DNA from: Candidatus Sumerlaeota bacterium
Lineage (GTDB): Bacteria; Sumerlaeota; Sumerlaeia; MWCT01; JAGHBZ01
Assembly: GCA_021160705.1 (NCBI GenBank)
Contig: JAGHBZ010000216.1
Location: 1 to 24,747, forward strand
Direction of reading: 5' to 3'
DNA length: 24,747 nucleotides
The stretch's first letter is position 1. Every line of letters begins with the position of its first letter. A program made the translations under genes and the position numbers. The notes under the pieces were generated by a model, which worked only from the letters and a program-made list of their open reading frames with translations, made no database searches and had not been told where the DNA came from. Below are positions 1 through 7,337 of the stretch, piece after piece.

Positions 1-16
1 ATACTATTTAGTCCTT

Positions 17-277
17 ATGTTAATGGTACGAAAGTTTAAACATAAGCCCTACACTCAGGGAGATAATCTTGTCTATCGCCTCCGATTGCCAAAAGAGGAG
101 ATTTGCTATTTCAACGGTACGATTGAGGCATACGAAGGGTTAGGAGTGGTACGCACAATTGATGAGAAGCAGGGAGTAGTGGAGGTCTGGGTACCTGTGG
201 AGCAAAGGGAGGATTTTGATTCTGTCTTGCGAGCGTTACAGCAAGAAATTGAGATTGAGGTGCTACATCGTTTATGA
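17..277 (+). CDS. DUF4911-like small conserved protein
   Basis: This encodes a protein of about 86 residues resembling the DUF4911 family of short bacterial proteins of unknown function. The supporting core is a strand-rich stretch around residues 27-62 with the block 'EAYEGLGVVRT', followed by an acidic patch and a C-terminal helix. There is no signal peptide, membrane segment or cysteine motif, so it is probably a soluble cytoplasmic protein. Its stop overlaps the next start by 4 nt (ATGA), implying translational coupling with the O-antigen-ligase-like gene. The start is uncertain: ATGs at 17 and 23 are both possible, no clear Shine-Dalgarno lies upstream, and the frame stays open to the window edge, so the true start may lie outside. 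The family name is from memory of the motif; no function is inferred. Confidence 0.7.
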   Translation: MLMVRKFKHKPYTQGDNLVYRLRLPKEEICYFNGTIEAYEGLGVVRTIDEKQGVVEVWVPVEQREDFDSVLRALQQEIEIEVLHRL

Positions 278-2679
278 GTAACAAAGGAGGACAAAAAAGG
301 CTTTCAGCAGTGCAACGTCAACGCCTCAAGAAAGGCACTCTGTTGTACTTTGTATCGTTTATCTGTCTGTGGCTAATTATTCTTTCGTTTACTCCATTTA
401 CCTATCACCTGGATGAAATAAAAGTCTCAATGACGTATTTTTTTGGTCCCTGGTTATTATTCCTATTTCTTCTTTTAATCACCAAGCGTGGACTGACGCC
501 TCCTCCTCGAATAGTAGTTTTCCCGCTTCTGGCATATTTCGGTGCACTGGTAATCTCGCTGATTTTCAGCTCCTTTAAATGGGTCGGCTGGATAGTCATC
601 GGACAGCATCTTGCTCTTGCTGGATTTTTCTTTGCGTTTGCTGTTTCTATGGTCACCAAAGACCATATCCTCAAGGCTATTTATATCTTTGTATGGATAA
701 CTATCGTGACCACGGTATTTGGTATTCTGCAATACACCGGTCTTTTTGCGCTTATAAAAAAATGGTTTTTCCCGGGTCAACCCGCAAGAATCTTTGACTA
801 TACCTATATTCTTGTGAACACGTTTGCCAGTGCACGAGATATGTTCTCTACCATTTTAAATCGCGACTTTTTCTCTGGTTTCCTTGTAATGCTTTTACCA
901 ATCAGTCTTGCAGGTGTCATTATTTTTGAATCACCCGGTAAAAGATTGCTTTCAGCCATCTCCATTATTCTTGCATTAGCCTGTATATATCTTGCATTCT
1001 CCAAAGACAGTTTTGGCGCCACCTTACTTGTGCTGGCATTTTTCATCATTGTGTATCAGCGTTCAATTCGTTACAAACGGTTATACGTTCCTCATTTACA
1101 TATCTGGATTCTTGGATTGGTGATAATTCTGGGGACATTGCTTTTTTTCACACAGCAGATTGTGTTGCCCAAATTGAAAGGAATCGACCGTAGCTTTGAA
1201 TCGCGGTCTATTATATGGTATGGTGGCTGGCGCCAGTTCCTTGACCGACCAGTGATTGGCAATGGTCCCGGGACGTTCCGAATTCTTTTTCCGAAATATC
1301 GCCGTCCTGATTATATGGAGCACGACATCTCGAACGTTACGCTTTACTCTCACAACCGTTACCTTGACCTGCTATGCGAGACTGGCGTGGTGGGTTTTCT
1401 GACCTATATGTGGTTTACTGGTGCAGTGCTTTTTTTAGGGTTGCGGCAGATTTTTCGCGGAAAAGACCCTACCCTGCGTGTTGCACAACTGGGACTCACT
1501 GCCAGTATCATTGGGTTACTGTTCACAAATTTCTTTAGTCCTAGCGTTCGCTGGGTAGTAATTGGCGCTACATACTGGTCTATTCTCGGTATATCTCTGG
1601 GTTGTAGTCTTTTTGAGAGATACTCCACCGGAATGGCTACACGACAAGCCAATAAACCTGGTACCAAAAATATAAAAACAAATTTCCTTACTGCCGGCAT
1701 CATCATTGTTGGGATTCTTTCAGTTGCCTCCTCCGTATATGCAGTTAGGTACTTTGTGGGTGCGGTAATTCACAACAAAGGACTCCAGTGGATGAGCGCC
1801 GCTGAAGCATATAGTAATCCCGCCGAAAGAACCACTCAACTTAAGTTATACAGAAAAGCAAGAGACTCGTTTCTCAAGGCAATAAAATATAATCCAACTT
1901 TTATCACATCGTATTATAAACTTGGTCACGTCTATAGCAACCTTGGTGATGTAGACAGGGCTCTTGAGACTTATAAAACCCTCCAGAAATATGCACCGGA
2001 TTATGCAGAGATTCATTTTAACTTAGGTGTGCTCTACCTGAGAAAGGGCAATATCAAACTTGCTCGCAAACACATCCAGGAGGCTGCCCGGGAGTCTATC
2101 AAAGAGCAGACCAGATTTGCTGCTGGCAATATCTTTATGCAATATGGCGAGTTTAAAGAGGCAGAACGCTATTTTCTTGATGTCCTGTCTATAAACCCCA
2201 AAAATCTTGCCGCCAGAAAATCATTGGTTAGCATTTATCGGTTATTGAAACAGCCAGATAAGGCAGAACAATATTTGCTTAGTCTTTATGAAGATTATCC
2301 AGAAGACGACCAGATTCTTTGGGCTCTAATTTCTGTCTATAGAAATCAGGGGAAATGGGATGAGTTGATTGATTTTCTAAAAAAGGCTATTCAGAATAAT
2401 CCGCTGGCTTTTGGCCCGCGGTTTTACTTGATGCAGGCTTTGTATGAGAGGGGTAAGTACAGGGAATCTCTACAACAGGGACAGGTACTGGTAAAACTCA
2501 ATTTTAAAAATCAGACACTCTTCTATTTAATGGCACGCTTGTATCAAAAACTCGGTGATAATGAGAATATGTATAAGTTTCTCCAGACCACTGTAGCAAT
2601 GGATAAAAGCACCTCTGAGGGAAAGACCGCAGAGTCCTTGCTACGCAAATTAAAGCTCGCAACCAAAAAAGGTAAATAA
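274..2679 (+). CDS. O-antigen ligase-like membrane protein with C-terminal TPR domain
   Basis: An 801-residue fusion. Residues about 30-510 are a polytopic membrane region with ten or more hydrophobic segments. It holds the Wzy/WaaL-type periplasmic loop: a block around 311-345 with 'IGNGPGTF', then 'SHNRYLDLLCETGVVGF' with H360 at the position typical of O-antigen ligases. Residues about 530-795 are soluble and contain roughly six TPR repeats (for example 'YKLGHVYSNLGDVDRALETY'). Family knowledge suggests transfer or polymerisation of a lipid-linked glycan at the outer face of the inner membrane; the TPRs would then be extracytoplasmic and bind a partner or acceptor protein. It could be a glycan ligase, a polymerase or a protein O-oligosaccharyltransferase; sequence alone does not decide. 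It overlaps the upstream gene by 4 nt and sits 1 nt before aroC, so the three are probably co-transcribed. Confidence 0.82.
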   Translation: MSNKGGQKRLSAVQRQRLKKGTLLYFVSFICLWLIILSFTPFTYHLDEIKVSMTYFFGPWLLFLFLLLITKRGLTPPPRIVVFPLLAYFGALVISLIFSSFKWVGWIVIGQHLALAGFFFAFAVSMVTKDHILKAIYIFVWITIVTTVFGILQYTGLFALIKKWFFPGQPARIFDYTYILVNTFASARDMFSTILNRDFFSGFLVMLLPISLAGVIIFESPGKRLLSAISIILALACIYLAFSKDSFGATLLVLAFFIIVYQRSIRYKRLYVPHLHIWILGLVIILGTLLFFTQQIVLPKLKGIDRSFESRSIIWYGGWRQFLDRPVIGNGPGTFRILFPKYRRPDYMEHDISNVTLYSHNRYLDLLCETGVVGFLTYMWFTGAVLFLGLRQIFRGKDPTLRVAQLGLTASIIGLLFTNFFSPSVRWVVIGATYWSILGISLGCSLFERYSTGMATRQANKPGTKNIKTNFLTAGIIIVGILSVASSVYAVRYFVGAVIHNKGLQWMSAAEAYSNPAERTTQLKLYRKARDSFLKAIKYNPTFITSYYKLGHVYSNLGDVDRALETYKTLQKYAPDYAEIHFNLGVLYLRKGNIKLARKHIQEAARESIKEQTRFAAGNIFMQYGEFKEAERYFLDVLSINPKNLAARKSLVSIYRLLKQPDKAEQYLLSLYEDYPEDDQILWALISVYRNQGKWDELIDFLKKAIQNNPLAFGPRFYLMQALYERGKYRESLQQGQVLVKLNFKNQTLFYLMARLYQKLGDNENMYKFLQTTVAMDKSTSEGKTAESLLRKLKLATKKGK

Positions 2680-2680
2680 A

Positions 2681-3892
2681 ATGTTACGATATGTCACAGC
2701 AGGCGAGTCGCATGGGCAGGTAGTACTGGCAATCCTGCTCGGCTATCCGGCGGGGGTGGAACTCAGCACCGAGGAGATTAACCTGGAGCTCGCCGAACGC
2801 CAGAAAGGATATGGGCGTGGTGGACGAATGAAAATTGAAAAGGATACCGTTAAATTCCTCAGTGGCGTCCGATTAGGACGCACACTGGGAAGTCCTATTG
2901 CAATGATGATTGAGAATCGCGATTGGAAAAACTGGCAGGAAATTATGAATCCTCAACCCGGTGAAATAAAAAAAGAAAAAATTGTCACACGCCCACGCCC
3001 GGGACACGCAGACCTTGCAGGTGCTTTAAAATTCGCTCATCACGACATCCGCAACGTGCTGGAACGAGCAAGCGCCAGAGAAACCGTTGCTCGCGTGGCT
3101 GTGGGGGCGGTATGCAAAACATTGCTCAGGCATTTTGGTATCTCTGTCTTCTCGTTTGTCGTTAATATCGGGGGCGTGAAAACCAGAGTGGACTACCAGA
3201 ATCTCGCTGAACTTCGTAAACGGGCAAAGAAATCCGCTGTGAGATGTCCTGACCCGGAGACAGAACAATTGATGACCAGACGTATTGATGAAGCACGTGA
3301 ACGTGGCGATAGTCTCGGAGGTATATTTGAGGTCATTGCCACTGGCGTGCCCATTGGATTGGGAAGCCCTATGTCCGCAGATGAACGACTCGATGGACAG
3401 ATTGCTCAGGCAATCCTTTCAATTCCCGGAATAAAGGGTGTAGAGTTTGGACTGGGGTTCGCCAGTGCTGAGCTGTATGGTTCAGAGGTTCACGATGAGA
3501 TTTTTTATGAACCTGTTTCCGCTGACAATAAATCCCCCGAGGGAAAACTTGATGGACACGGATATGCTGGTGGGTTCTATCATCGCACTAATCGTGCTGG
3601 TGGACTCGAAGGCGGTATGACCAATGGCGCGCCTATCATCGTGCGAGCTGTGATGAAACCTATTCCCACACTTCAGAAACCTCTGCAATCAGTTGACCTT
3701 GAGACTAAACAGCCCTTTTCAGCCGCGAAAGAACGAAGCGATGTGTGTGCTGTGCCTTCAGCCGCAGTGGTCGGAGAAGCCGCAGTCGCGTTCGTACTTG
3801 CAAGAGCGTTCCTGGCTAAATTCGGCGGTGACTCCCTGAATGAACTCTCTCGGAATTATCAGGCATACATCCATTATCTCGAAGAACGATAA
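2681..3892 (+). CDS. aroC: Chorismate synthase
   Basis: This 403-residue protein catalyses the last shikimate-pathway step, 5-enolpyruvylshikimate-3-phosphate to chorismate, using reduced FMN, in the cytoplasm. All family signatures are visible: 'GESHG' at residues 8-12; the central block 'GHADLAGALKF' followed by 'RNVLERASARETVARVAVG'; 'GGMTNGAPIIVRA' near residue 311; and the C-terminal 'RSDVCAVPSAAVVGEA'. The length fits the larger bacterial and plant-type forms, and no fused flavin reductase domain is present, so it is monofunctional and needs an external source of reduced flavin. ATG lies 1 nt after the preceding stop, with an AAAGGT-like ribosome site just upstream. No other aro gene is in the window, so the gene is separated from the rest of its pathway here. 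Confidence 0.97.
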   Translation: MLRYVTAGESHGQVVLAILLGYPAGVELSTEEINLELAERQKGYGRGGRMKIEKDTVKFLSGVRLGRTLGSPIAMMIENRDWKNWQEIMNPQPGEIKKEKIVTRPRPGHADLAGALKFAHHDIRNVLERASARETVARVAVGAVCKTLLRHFGISVFSFVVNIGGVKTRVDYQNLAELRKRAKKSAVRCPDPETEQLMTRRIDEARERGDSLGGIFEVIATGVPIGLGSPMSADERLDGQIAQAILSIPGIKGVEFGLGFASAELYGSEVHDEIFYEPVSADNKSPEGKLDGHGYAGGFYHRTNRAGGLEGGMTNGAPIIVRAVMKPIPTLQKPLQSVDLETKQPFSAAKERSDVCAVPSAAVVGEAAVAFVLARAFLAKFGGDSLNELSRNYQAYIHYLEER

Positions 3893-4137
3893 GAACCCCC
3901 CTACTGCATTTCTCAGAATCCCCTCCCTCTGCCTCACCCATCGCAAAAGAACACTACACCTACACTACCCATCGCCACTCTACCACTTCGCATCCCGCTT
4001 ATCCACTCTGAAAATTCACCTCCCCTGAGTTTCCAATATCTATTTTGCAAAATAATGTAGGATATACGAATGTTCTCTTTCTCTACACATCTATATTTAG
4101 GCAATGATATAGATTTTCAAGGAAAGGTGGAAAGTTA
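3893..4137 (+). other. Non-coding spacer, strongly G-poor at its left end
   Basis: I see no convincing gene here. From about 3893 to 4025 the plus strand is C-rich and very poor in G, so the minus strand has several runs of three or more G. The short open frame crossing it begins inside aroC in another frame and has no family resemblance. The right part is AT-rich and holds the palindrome at 4041-4054 before the promoter at 4138. Confidence 0.5.
4041..4054. promoter_or_regulatory. Perfect 14-bp palindrome (candidate operator)
   Basis: TATTTTGCAAAATA reads the same on both strands. It lies about 85 bp upstream of the -35 at 4138, in an otherwise unstructured AT-rich spacer. A binding site for a dimeric regulator is possible; a chance palindrome in AT-rich DNA is also possible. 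Confidence 0.3.
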
Positions 4138-4167
4138 TTGACAAGCAGAAAGGGTAGGTGATAAGAT
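4138..4167 (+). promoter_or_regulatory. Sigma70-like promoter for the beta-propeller leader
   Basis: A perfect TTGACA at 4138-4143 is followed after 18 bp by TAAGAT at 4162-4167. Transcription would start near 4174, giving a leader of about 150 nt before the propeller gene. Confidence 0.5.
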
Positions 4168-4182
4168 AAGTGTTACACTTTT

Positions 4183-4262
4183 TCTCCTCTTATTTATGAA
4201 GAGGAGAGATTCTGGGGAAAAGAAGGGGGGTGGAAAGAAATAGACCGTCCAGAGGTCTCCTC
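4183..4262 (+). promoter_or_regulatory. Leader with mutually exclusive stem pairings
   Basis: TCTCCTCTT (4183-4191) pairs perfectly with AAGAGGAGA (4199-4207) across a 7-nt loop. The same right arm (GAGGAGA, 4201-4207) is also perfectly complementary to TCTCCTC at 4256-4262. The second pairing would break both the first hairpin and a small hairpin AGACC/GGTCT (4242-4246 with 4254-4258). A further 5-bp hairpin, CACCA/TGGTG, follows at 4284-4297. Such competing arms are typical of regulatory leaders, but I recognise no known riboswitch class. Confidence 0.35.
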
Positions 4263-4322
4263 AACTGCAACTTTTAATCTCACCACTTCTGGTGTACATC
4301 TGCGTTGACACTTAGACCCATA

Positions 4323-5450
4323 ATGAGGCAGGCATACATAAAAATAGGCGGAGAACATTCAGTCCTCCGCCATGCTTTTTTATTGCTTATATTGATTGTG
4401 TGTTTATCGCTATGGGGAGAACAGCTCTCATATAAAGGTGCTATAAGTTATTTTGATTATACTCCTCCACAGTTTTTTACTCTTGACATTGATGGAAATA
4501 TTAGTCTTGGCAGCTTTTTATTTAATGATACCTGGTTGCTCAGCATTGACCCAACCGGGAACATCCTTATTGGGATGGATTTTGATGTTATTACAACTAC
4601 AACAAAGACGTTGAAATGGTACCGAATCGAAGGGTATAAGTTTATAGAGTCACCACATCAATTGCCCGCATCCTATACTATATCTCCTATAGTCTGGACA
4701 CCTACTCCATTCAGGGTGATTCTCGGCGATTATCCAATTCGTGTGTGGCAGCTTGACCCTATTACACTGGAAGCAACGTTGTTGTCGGAATATTTGGACC
4801 CGGACGCTATTGGTCGTTATGCATCTCTTGTTGCTGACTTACAATTTTTGTATCTTAATGGCGGTTATTACGATCTTCGGCGAGTTAGATATTTTGACGC
4901 TACAGGCAGTATTAATGGCCCTGTGTGTTTTTTCGAGACGCCATATCGAGGACAATTCGATATGACCTCCACCTCAGATGGGAGGTGGATTGTGGCACTG
5001 GACAATAGCAGTATTATGATACACCGGATTGATGACGAGGGTGTTCCTCATACTACATCTTATTATGAACCCTTCGGGATGCGTAATCTATATAGAGCAC
5101 GTTTTACCCCGGACGACCGCTACCTGCTCATTATCGCCCTTGATGATAATAATGTAAACAGTTTCACTGTAAATCCAGATGGTACTCTAACGCCAATCAC
5201 ACAACTGACCGGGTTTGTGCTTGCTCAGGCAATGGGAATAACACCCGACGGCAAGTTTATGGTCGTTGCTCATCACTATTACGGTGGGCAACCCGCAGCT
5301 ATACTGAGCGTGTTCAGGATTAACGAGGACGGCACTCTGAGCTATCTATCCGATAAAGATGTCCCTTTACCCGCCACAGTCGGGGAGGTTAAGTTCTTCC
5401 CGCCGCAGCGGTGGCCGACCGCCGCACACCACTGGACCCAATACTATTAG
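4323..5450 (+). CDS. Exported beta-propeller protein, unknown function
   Basis: From ATG 4323 this encodes 375 residues (a TTG at 4305 in the same frame would add six). The N-terminus has basic residues and then a hydrophobic stretch 'AFLLLILIVCLSLWG', a likely signal peptide without a convincing lipobox. The mature part is a run of beta-strand repeats of the YncE/lactonase-type propeller kind: blocks such as 'TSDGRWIVALD', 'TPDDRYLLIIALDDNNVNSF', 'NPDGTLTPI' and 'TPDGKFMVVAHHYYGG' recur at about 45-60-residue spacing. These resemble 7-bladed propellers, but no catalytic residues identify an enzyme. No clear ribosome site precedes the ATG, and the first codons contain the terminator-like hairpin, so the start is less certain than the reading frame. 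It is a single gene behind its own promoter; the substrate is unknown. Confidence 0.75.
   Translation: MRQAYIKIGGEHSVLRHAFLLLILIVCLSLWGEQLSYKGAISYFDYTPPQFFTLDIDGNISLGSFLFNDTWLLSIDPTGNILIGMDFDVITTTTKTLKWYRIEGYKFIESPHQLPASYTISPIVWTPTPFRVILGDYPIRVWQLDPITLEATLLSEYLDPDAIGRYASLVADLQFLYLNGGYYDLRRVRYFDATGSINGPVCFFETPYRGQFDMTSTSDGRWIVALDNSSIMIHRIDDEGVPHTTSYYEPFGMRNLYRARFTPDDRYLLIIALDDNNVNSFTVNPDGTLTPITQLTGFVLAQAMGITPDGKFMVVAHHYYGGQPAAILSVFRINEDGTLSYLSDKDVPLPATVGEVKFFPPQRWPTAAHHWTQYY
4347..4381 (+). terminator. Terminator-like hairpin inside the start of the propeller gene
   Basis: GGCGGAG (4347-4353) pairs perfectly with CTCCGCC (4365-4371), and a run of six T follows at 4376-4381. An A-rich stretch precedes the stem. 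It falls within the first codons of the propeller gene (4323 start), so it may be an attenuator, the end of a short leader RNA, or a coincidence of the coding sequence. Confidence 0.4.
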
Positions 5451-5589
5451 CAGTTCTCTTAACCACGAAGCACACGAAGACCCACGAATGAACACAAATG
5501 AGATTCACTACTCTCAGCCCCGGGATTAGACTGGACGTACATCACCAATCCGGTATAAAATACCTGATGCAAAATCTAAATTCTGTGGG
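5451..5589. other. Non-coding spacer with CCACGAAG-type sequence
   Basis: After the propeller stop comes a stretch (about 5461-5503) rich in the phrase CCACGAA/CACACGAAG, a low-complexity motif type related in wording to the repeats just downstream. I see no gene or terminator in it. Confidence 0.4.
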
Positions 5590-5793
5590 AATCCGTGTAG
5601 TTCCGTGGCTAAAAAAATATATCAGCCACTGAATCACACTGAACCACACGGAAAGTAGATTAAAGGCAACATTAGAAACATAGTAAAAGATTCTCGGTGC
5701 AAATCCGTGTAGTTCCGTGGCTAAAAAAATATCAGCCACTGAATCACACAGAACCACACGGAGGTGGGTATTAGAAACATAGTAAGAGATTTC
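5590..5793. repeat. Two direct copies of a hairpin repeat, period 112 bp
   Basis: Unit 1 starts at 5590 and unit 2 at 5702. Both share the phrases CCGTGTAGTTCCGTGGCT, AGCCACTGAATCACAC, GAACCACACGGA and, further on, TTAGAAACATAGTAA. Each unit can fold back: CCGTGTAGTTC (5593-5603; 5705-5715) pairs with GAACCACACGG (5641-5651; 5751-5761) with one mismatch, and GTGGCT pairs perfectly with AGCCAC inside. Between 5794 and 5876 only a short CGCCA/TGGCG hairpin (5811-5822) is seen before the aldo/keto reductase stop. Confidence 0.85.
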
Positions 5794-5876
5794 CCGTGGG
5801 GAGCGGTGTACGCCAGTTGGCGAATTCCAGGGATTTCAGTATATATTACCTGTGGACATCTCTTTTGCAAATAAGT

Positions 5877-6980
5877 TTATGTATTCGGGTTCTCGCGTCC
5901 GATTTCAGCGATTTCTTTGAGGCGCTGAATAATGGGCAGATGTTGTGTACACGCCTCTTCGCAAAGCCCGCATTCCTGACATTTTTCAGCGACCTCAGGT
6001 GAAATGCCCCAGTGCCATTTGAGTCGGTCCAGAACTCTTTTGTTTTCTCCATACAACCTCTTGTAGTTATACGCATCCATTAATTTAGGGACAGGTATTC
6101 CCTCCGGGCAGTTATCGCAGTATCGGCATCCGGTACAGAGCTCATTAAATGCTTCGGTAGTATTTGCCTTAATTCTTTCGATTTCTGCTTGTGAGATGCC
6201 CTGATAGCCGTTGACAGCGTTAAGTGCCTGCTTGATTTCATCTCTCTCGCCAAACCCAACAAGCGCCGACGTAATGCTTGGGTGTGCAAAAAGAAACCGC
6301 AACGACGCCTCAACAACGCTCTCATCTTTTTTCGTCTTCACGAACTCAAACAGTTCAGGGTTTTGCGGAATAATGCCACCCCCCAGCGGGTTCATTACCA
6401 CACAGCCAAGATTCCTTTTTGCGACCTCTTCAAGTGCGGGTTCTCGCAGGGAAAAGTTAAACACGGAATATCCTAATAGAATACCTTCAATTGCCTCTTC
6501 ACTGAGAACTTCTTTCACCTGGTCGCCGATGAGATGACTGGATACACAAATATGCCGAATGAGTCCTTCTTCCTTGAGTTTGATAAGTGTCTCAATCACA
6601 CCATTGCGTTTGCGTCGGTACCATTCATCAAGGGTTATGATGCACCATATATGATAAAAATCAATTGCGTCAATATTCAAGCGTTTGAGCTGTTGCTCGA
6701 CCTCCTGCCGAATAGATTTCTCATCCGACTTAGAGGTTTTGGTAGCGCAGTAAAATGGAATCTTGCGGCGTTGAAGTTCACGAAACGCCTCCCCGAACAC
6801 CTCCTCGCTCTTTGTGCCGAAGTATCCCGGTGCAGTGTCAAAATAATTTATCCCACCCTCTGCTGCTTCTATCACCATTCGGACACATTCCTCTCGGTCG
6901 TCAATATTTTTAAAGCGCATCCCACCAAAACCAACAATGGAGACCTGCTTACCTGTCTTCCCATATTTTCTATAAATCAT
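5877..6980 (-). CDS. Aldo/keto reductase with C-terminal ferredoxin-like 4Fe-4S domain
   Basis: A 367-residue cytoplasmic oxidoreductase. Residues about 1-275 form the AKR barrel: 'VGFGGMRF' near the N-terminus, 'YFDTAPGYFGTKSEEVFGEA' with D48 and Y53, and K81 in 'CATKTSK'. The usual catalytic His position (about five residues after D107) holds W112, while H110 lies two residues earlier in 'FYHIW'. The tail has two cysteine groups: C282, C285, C288, C291 in 'CTGCRYCDNCP' and C334, C337, C340, C344 in 'CQECGLCEEAC', fit for two 4Fe-4S clusters. Such fused reductases are common in anaerobes; substrate and electron partner are unknown. ATG at 6980 has AGAGAGGA upstream on the minus strand. It is a single gene, divergent from hflK. 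Confidence 0.88.
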   Translation of the reverse strand: MIYRKYGKTGKQVSIVGFGGMRFKNIDDREECVRMVIEAAEGGINYFDTAPGYFGTKSEEVFGEAFRELQRRKIPFYCATKTSKSDEKSIRQEVEQQLKRLNIDAIDFYHIWCIITLDEWYRRKRNGVIETLIKLKEEGLIRHICVSSHLIGDQVKEVLSEEAIEGILLGYSVFNFSLREPALEEVAKRNLGCVVMNPLGGGIIPQNPELFEFVKTKKDESVVEASLRFLFAHPSITSALVGFGERDEIKQALNAVNGYQGISQAEIERIKANTTEAFNELCTGCRYCDNCPEGIPVPKLMDAYNYKRLYGENKRVLDRLKWHWGISPEVAEKCQECGLCEEACTQHLPIIQRLKEIAEIGRENPNT

Positions 6981-7258
6981 AGGAGTTCCTCTCTGGCTCG
7001 TTCCAAAGCAAAGCCTGGTGAACCTATCAGTAAAAATCAGTATATATCCTACTCTGGTTTGTTCGGGAAATTACAGTTTTTTTTAATACCTTCTTATCAC
7101 CAAAGTGAGGTACGCTGATATTCAGGTTTGCGTTTTGTTATGATTTGCGGGAAGAGCCTCAGAGTGGGCTACGGTTGTTCGCGCAGTGATATGCTTATTT
7201 TCAATCATATTGATGGAACTGAGGATATGACGAAAGTGATAATAAAGTAATCTTTTTA
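6981..7258. other. Divergent intergenic region, no gene seen
   Basis: AT-rich spacer between the divergent aldo/keto reductase and hflK. Apart from the reductase ribosome site at its left end and the hflK promoter just to the right, I see no gene, repeat or strong hairpin. Part of a long plus-strand open frame crosses it, but that frame lies mainly antisense to the reductase. Confidence 0.5.
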
Positions 7259-7287
7259 TTGACTATATGTACTCATAAAGGTATAGA
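7259..7287 (+). promoter_or_regulatory. Sigma70-like promoter of hflK-hflC
   Basis: TTGACT (7259-7264), a 17-bp spacer and TATAGA (7282-7287) give a near-consensus promoter about 50 bp before the hflK start. Confidence 0.6.
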
Positions 7288-7337
7288 GGATGTGACATTA
7301 ATTTTGAAACTCTATAAAAAGGAAGAGGATTCTAACA

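Noticed and set aside
3840..4028. Short open frame overlapping the end of aroC
   Set aside because: Composition follows the G-poor spacer; no start signal and no family resemblance.
6534..7118. 194-codon open frame on the plus strand
   Set aside because: Mostly antisense to the aldo/keto reductase, with no family resemblance and no ribosome site.
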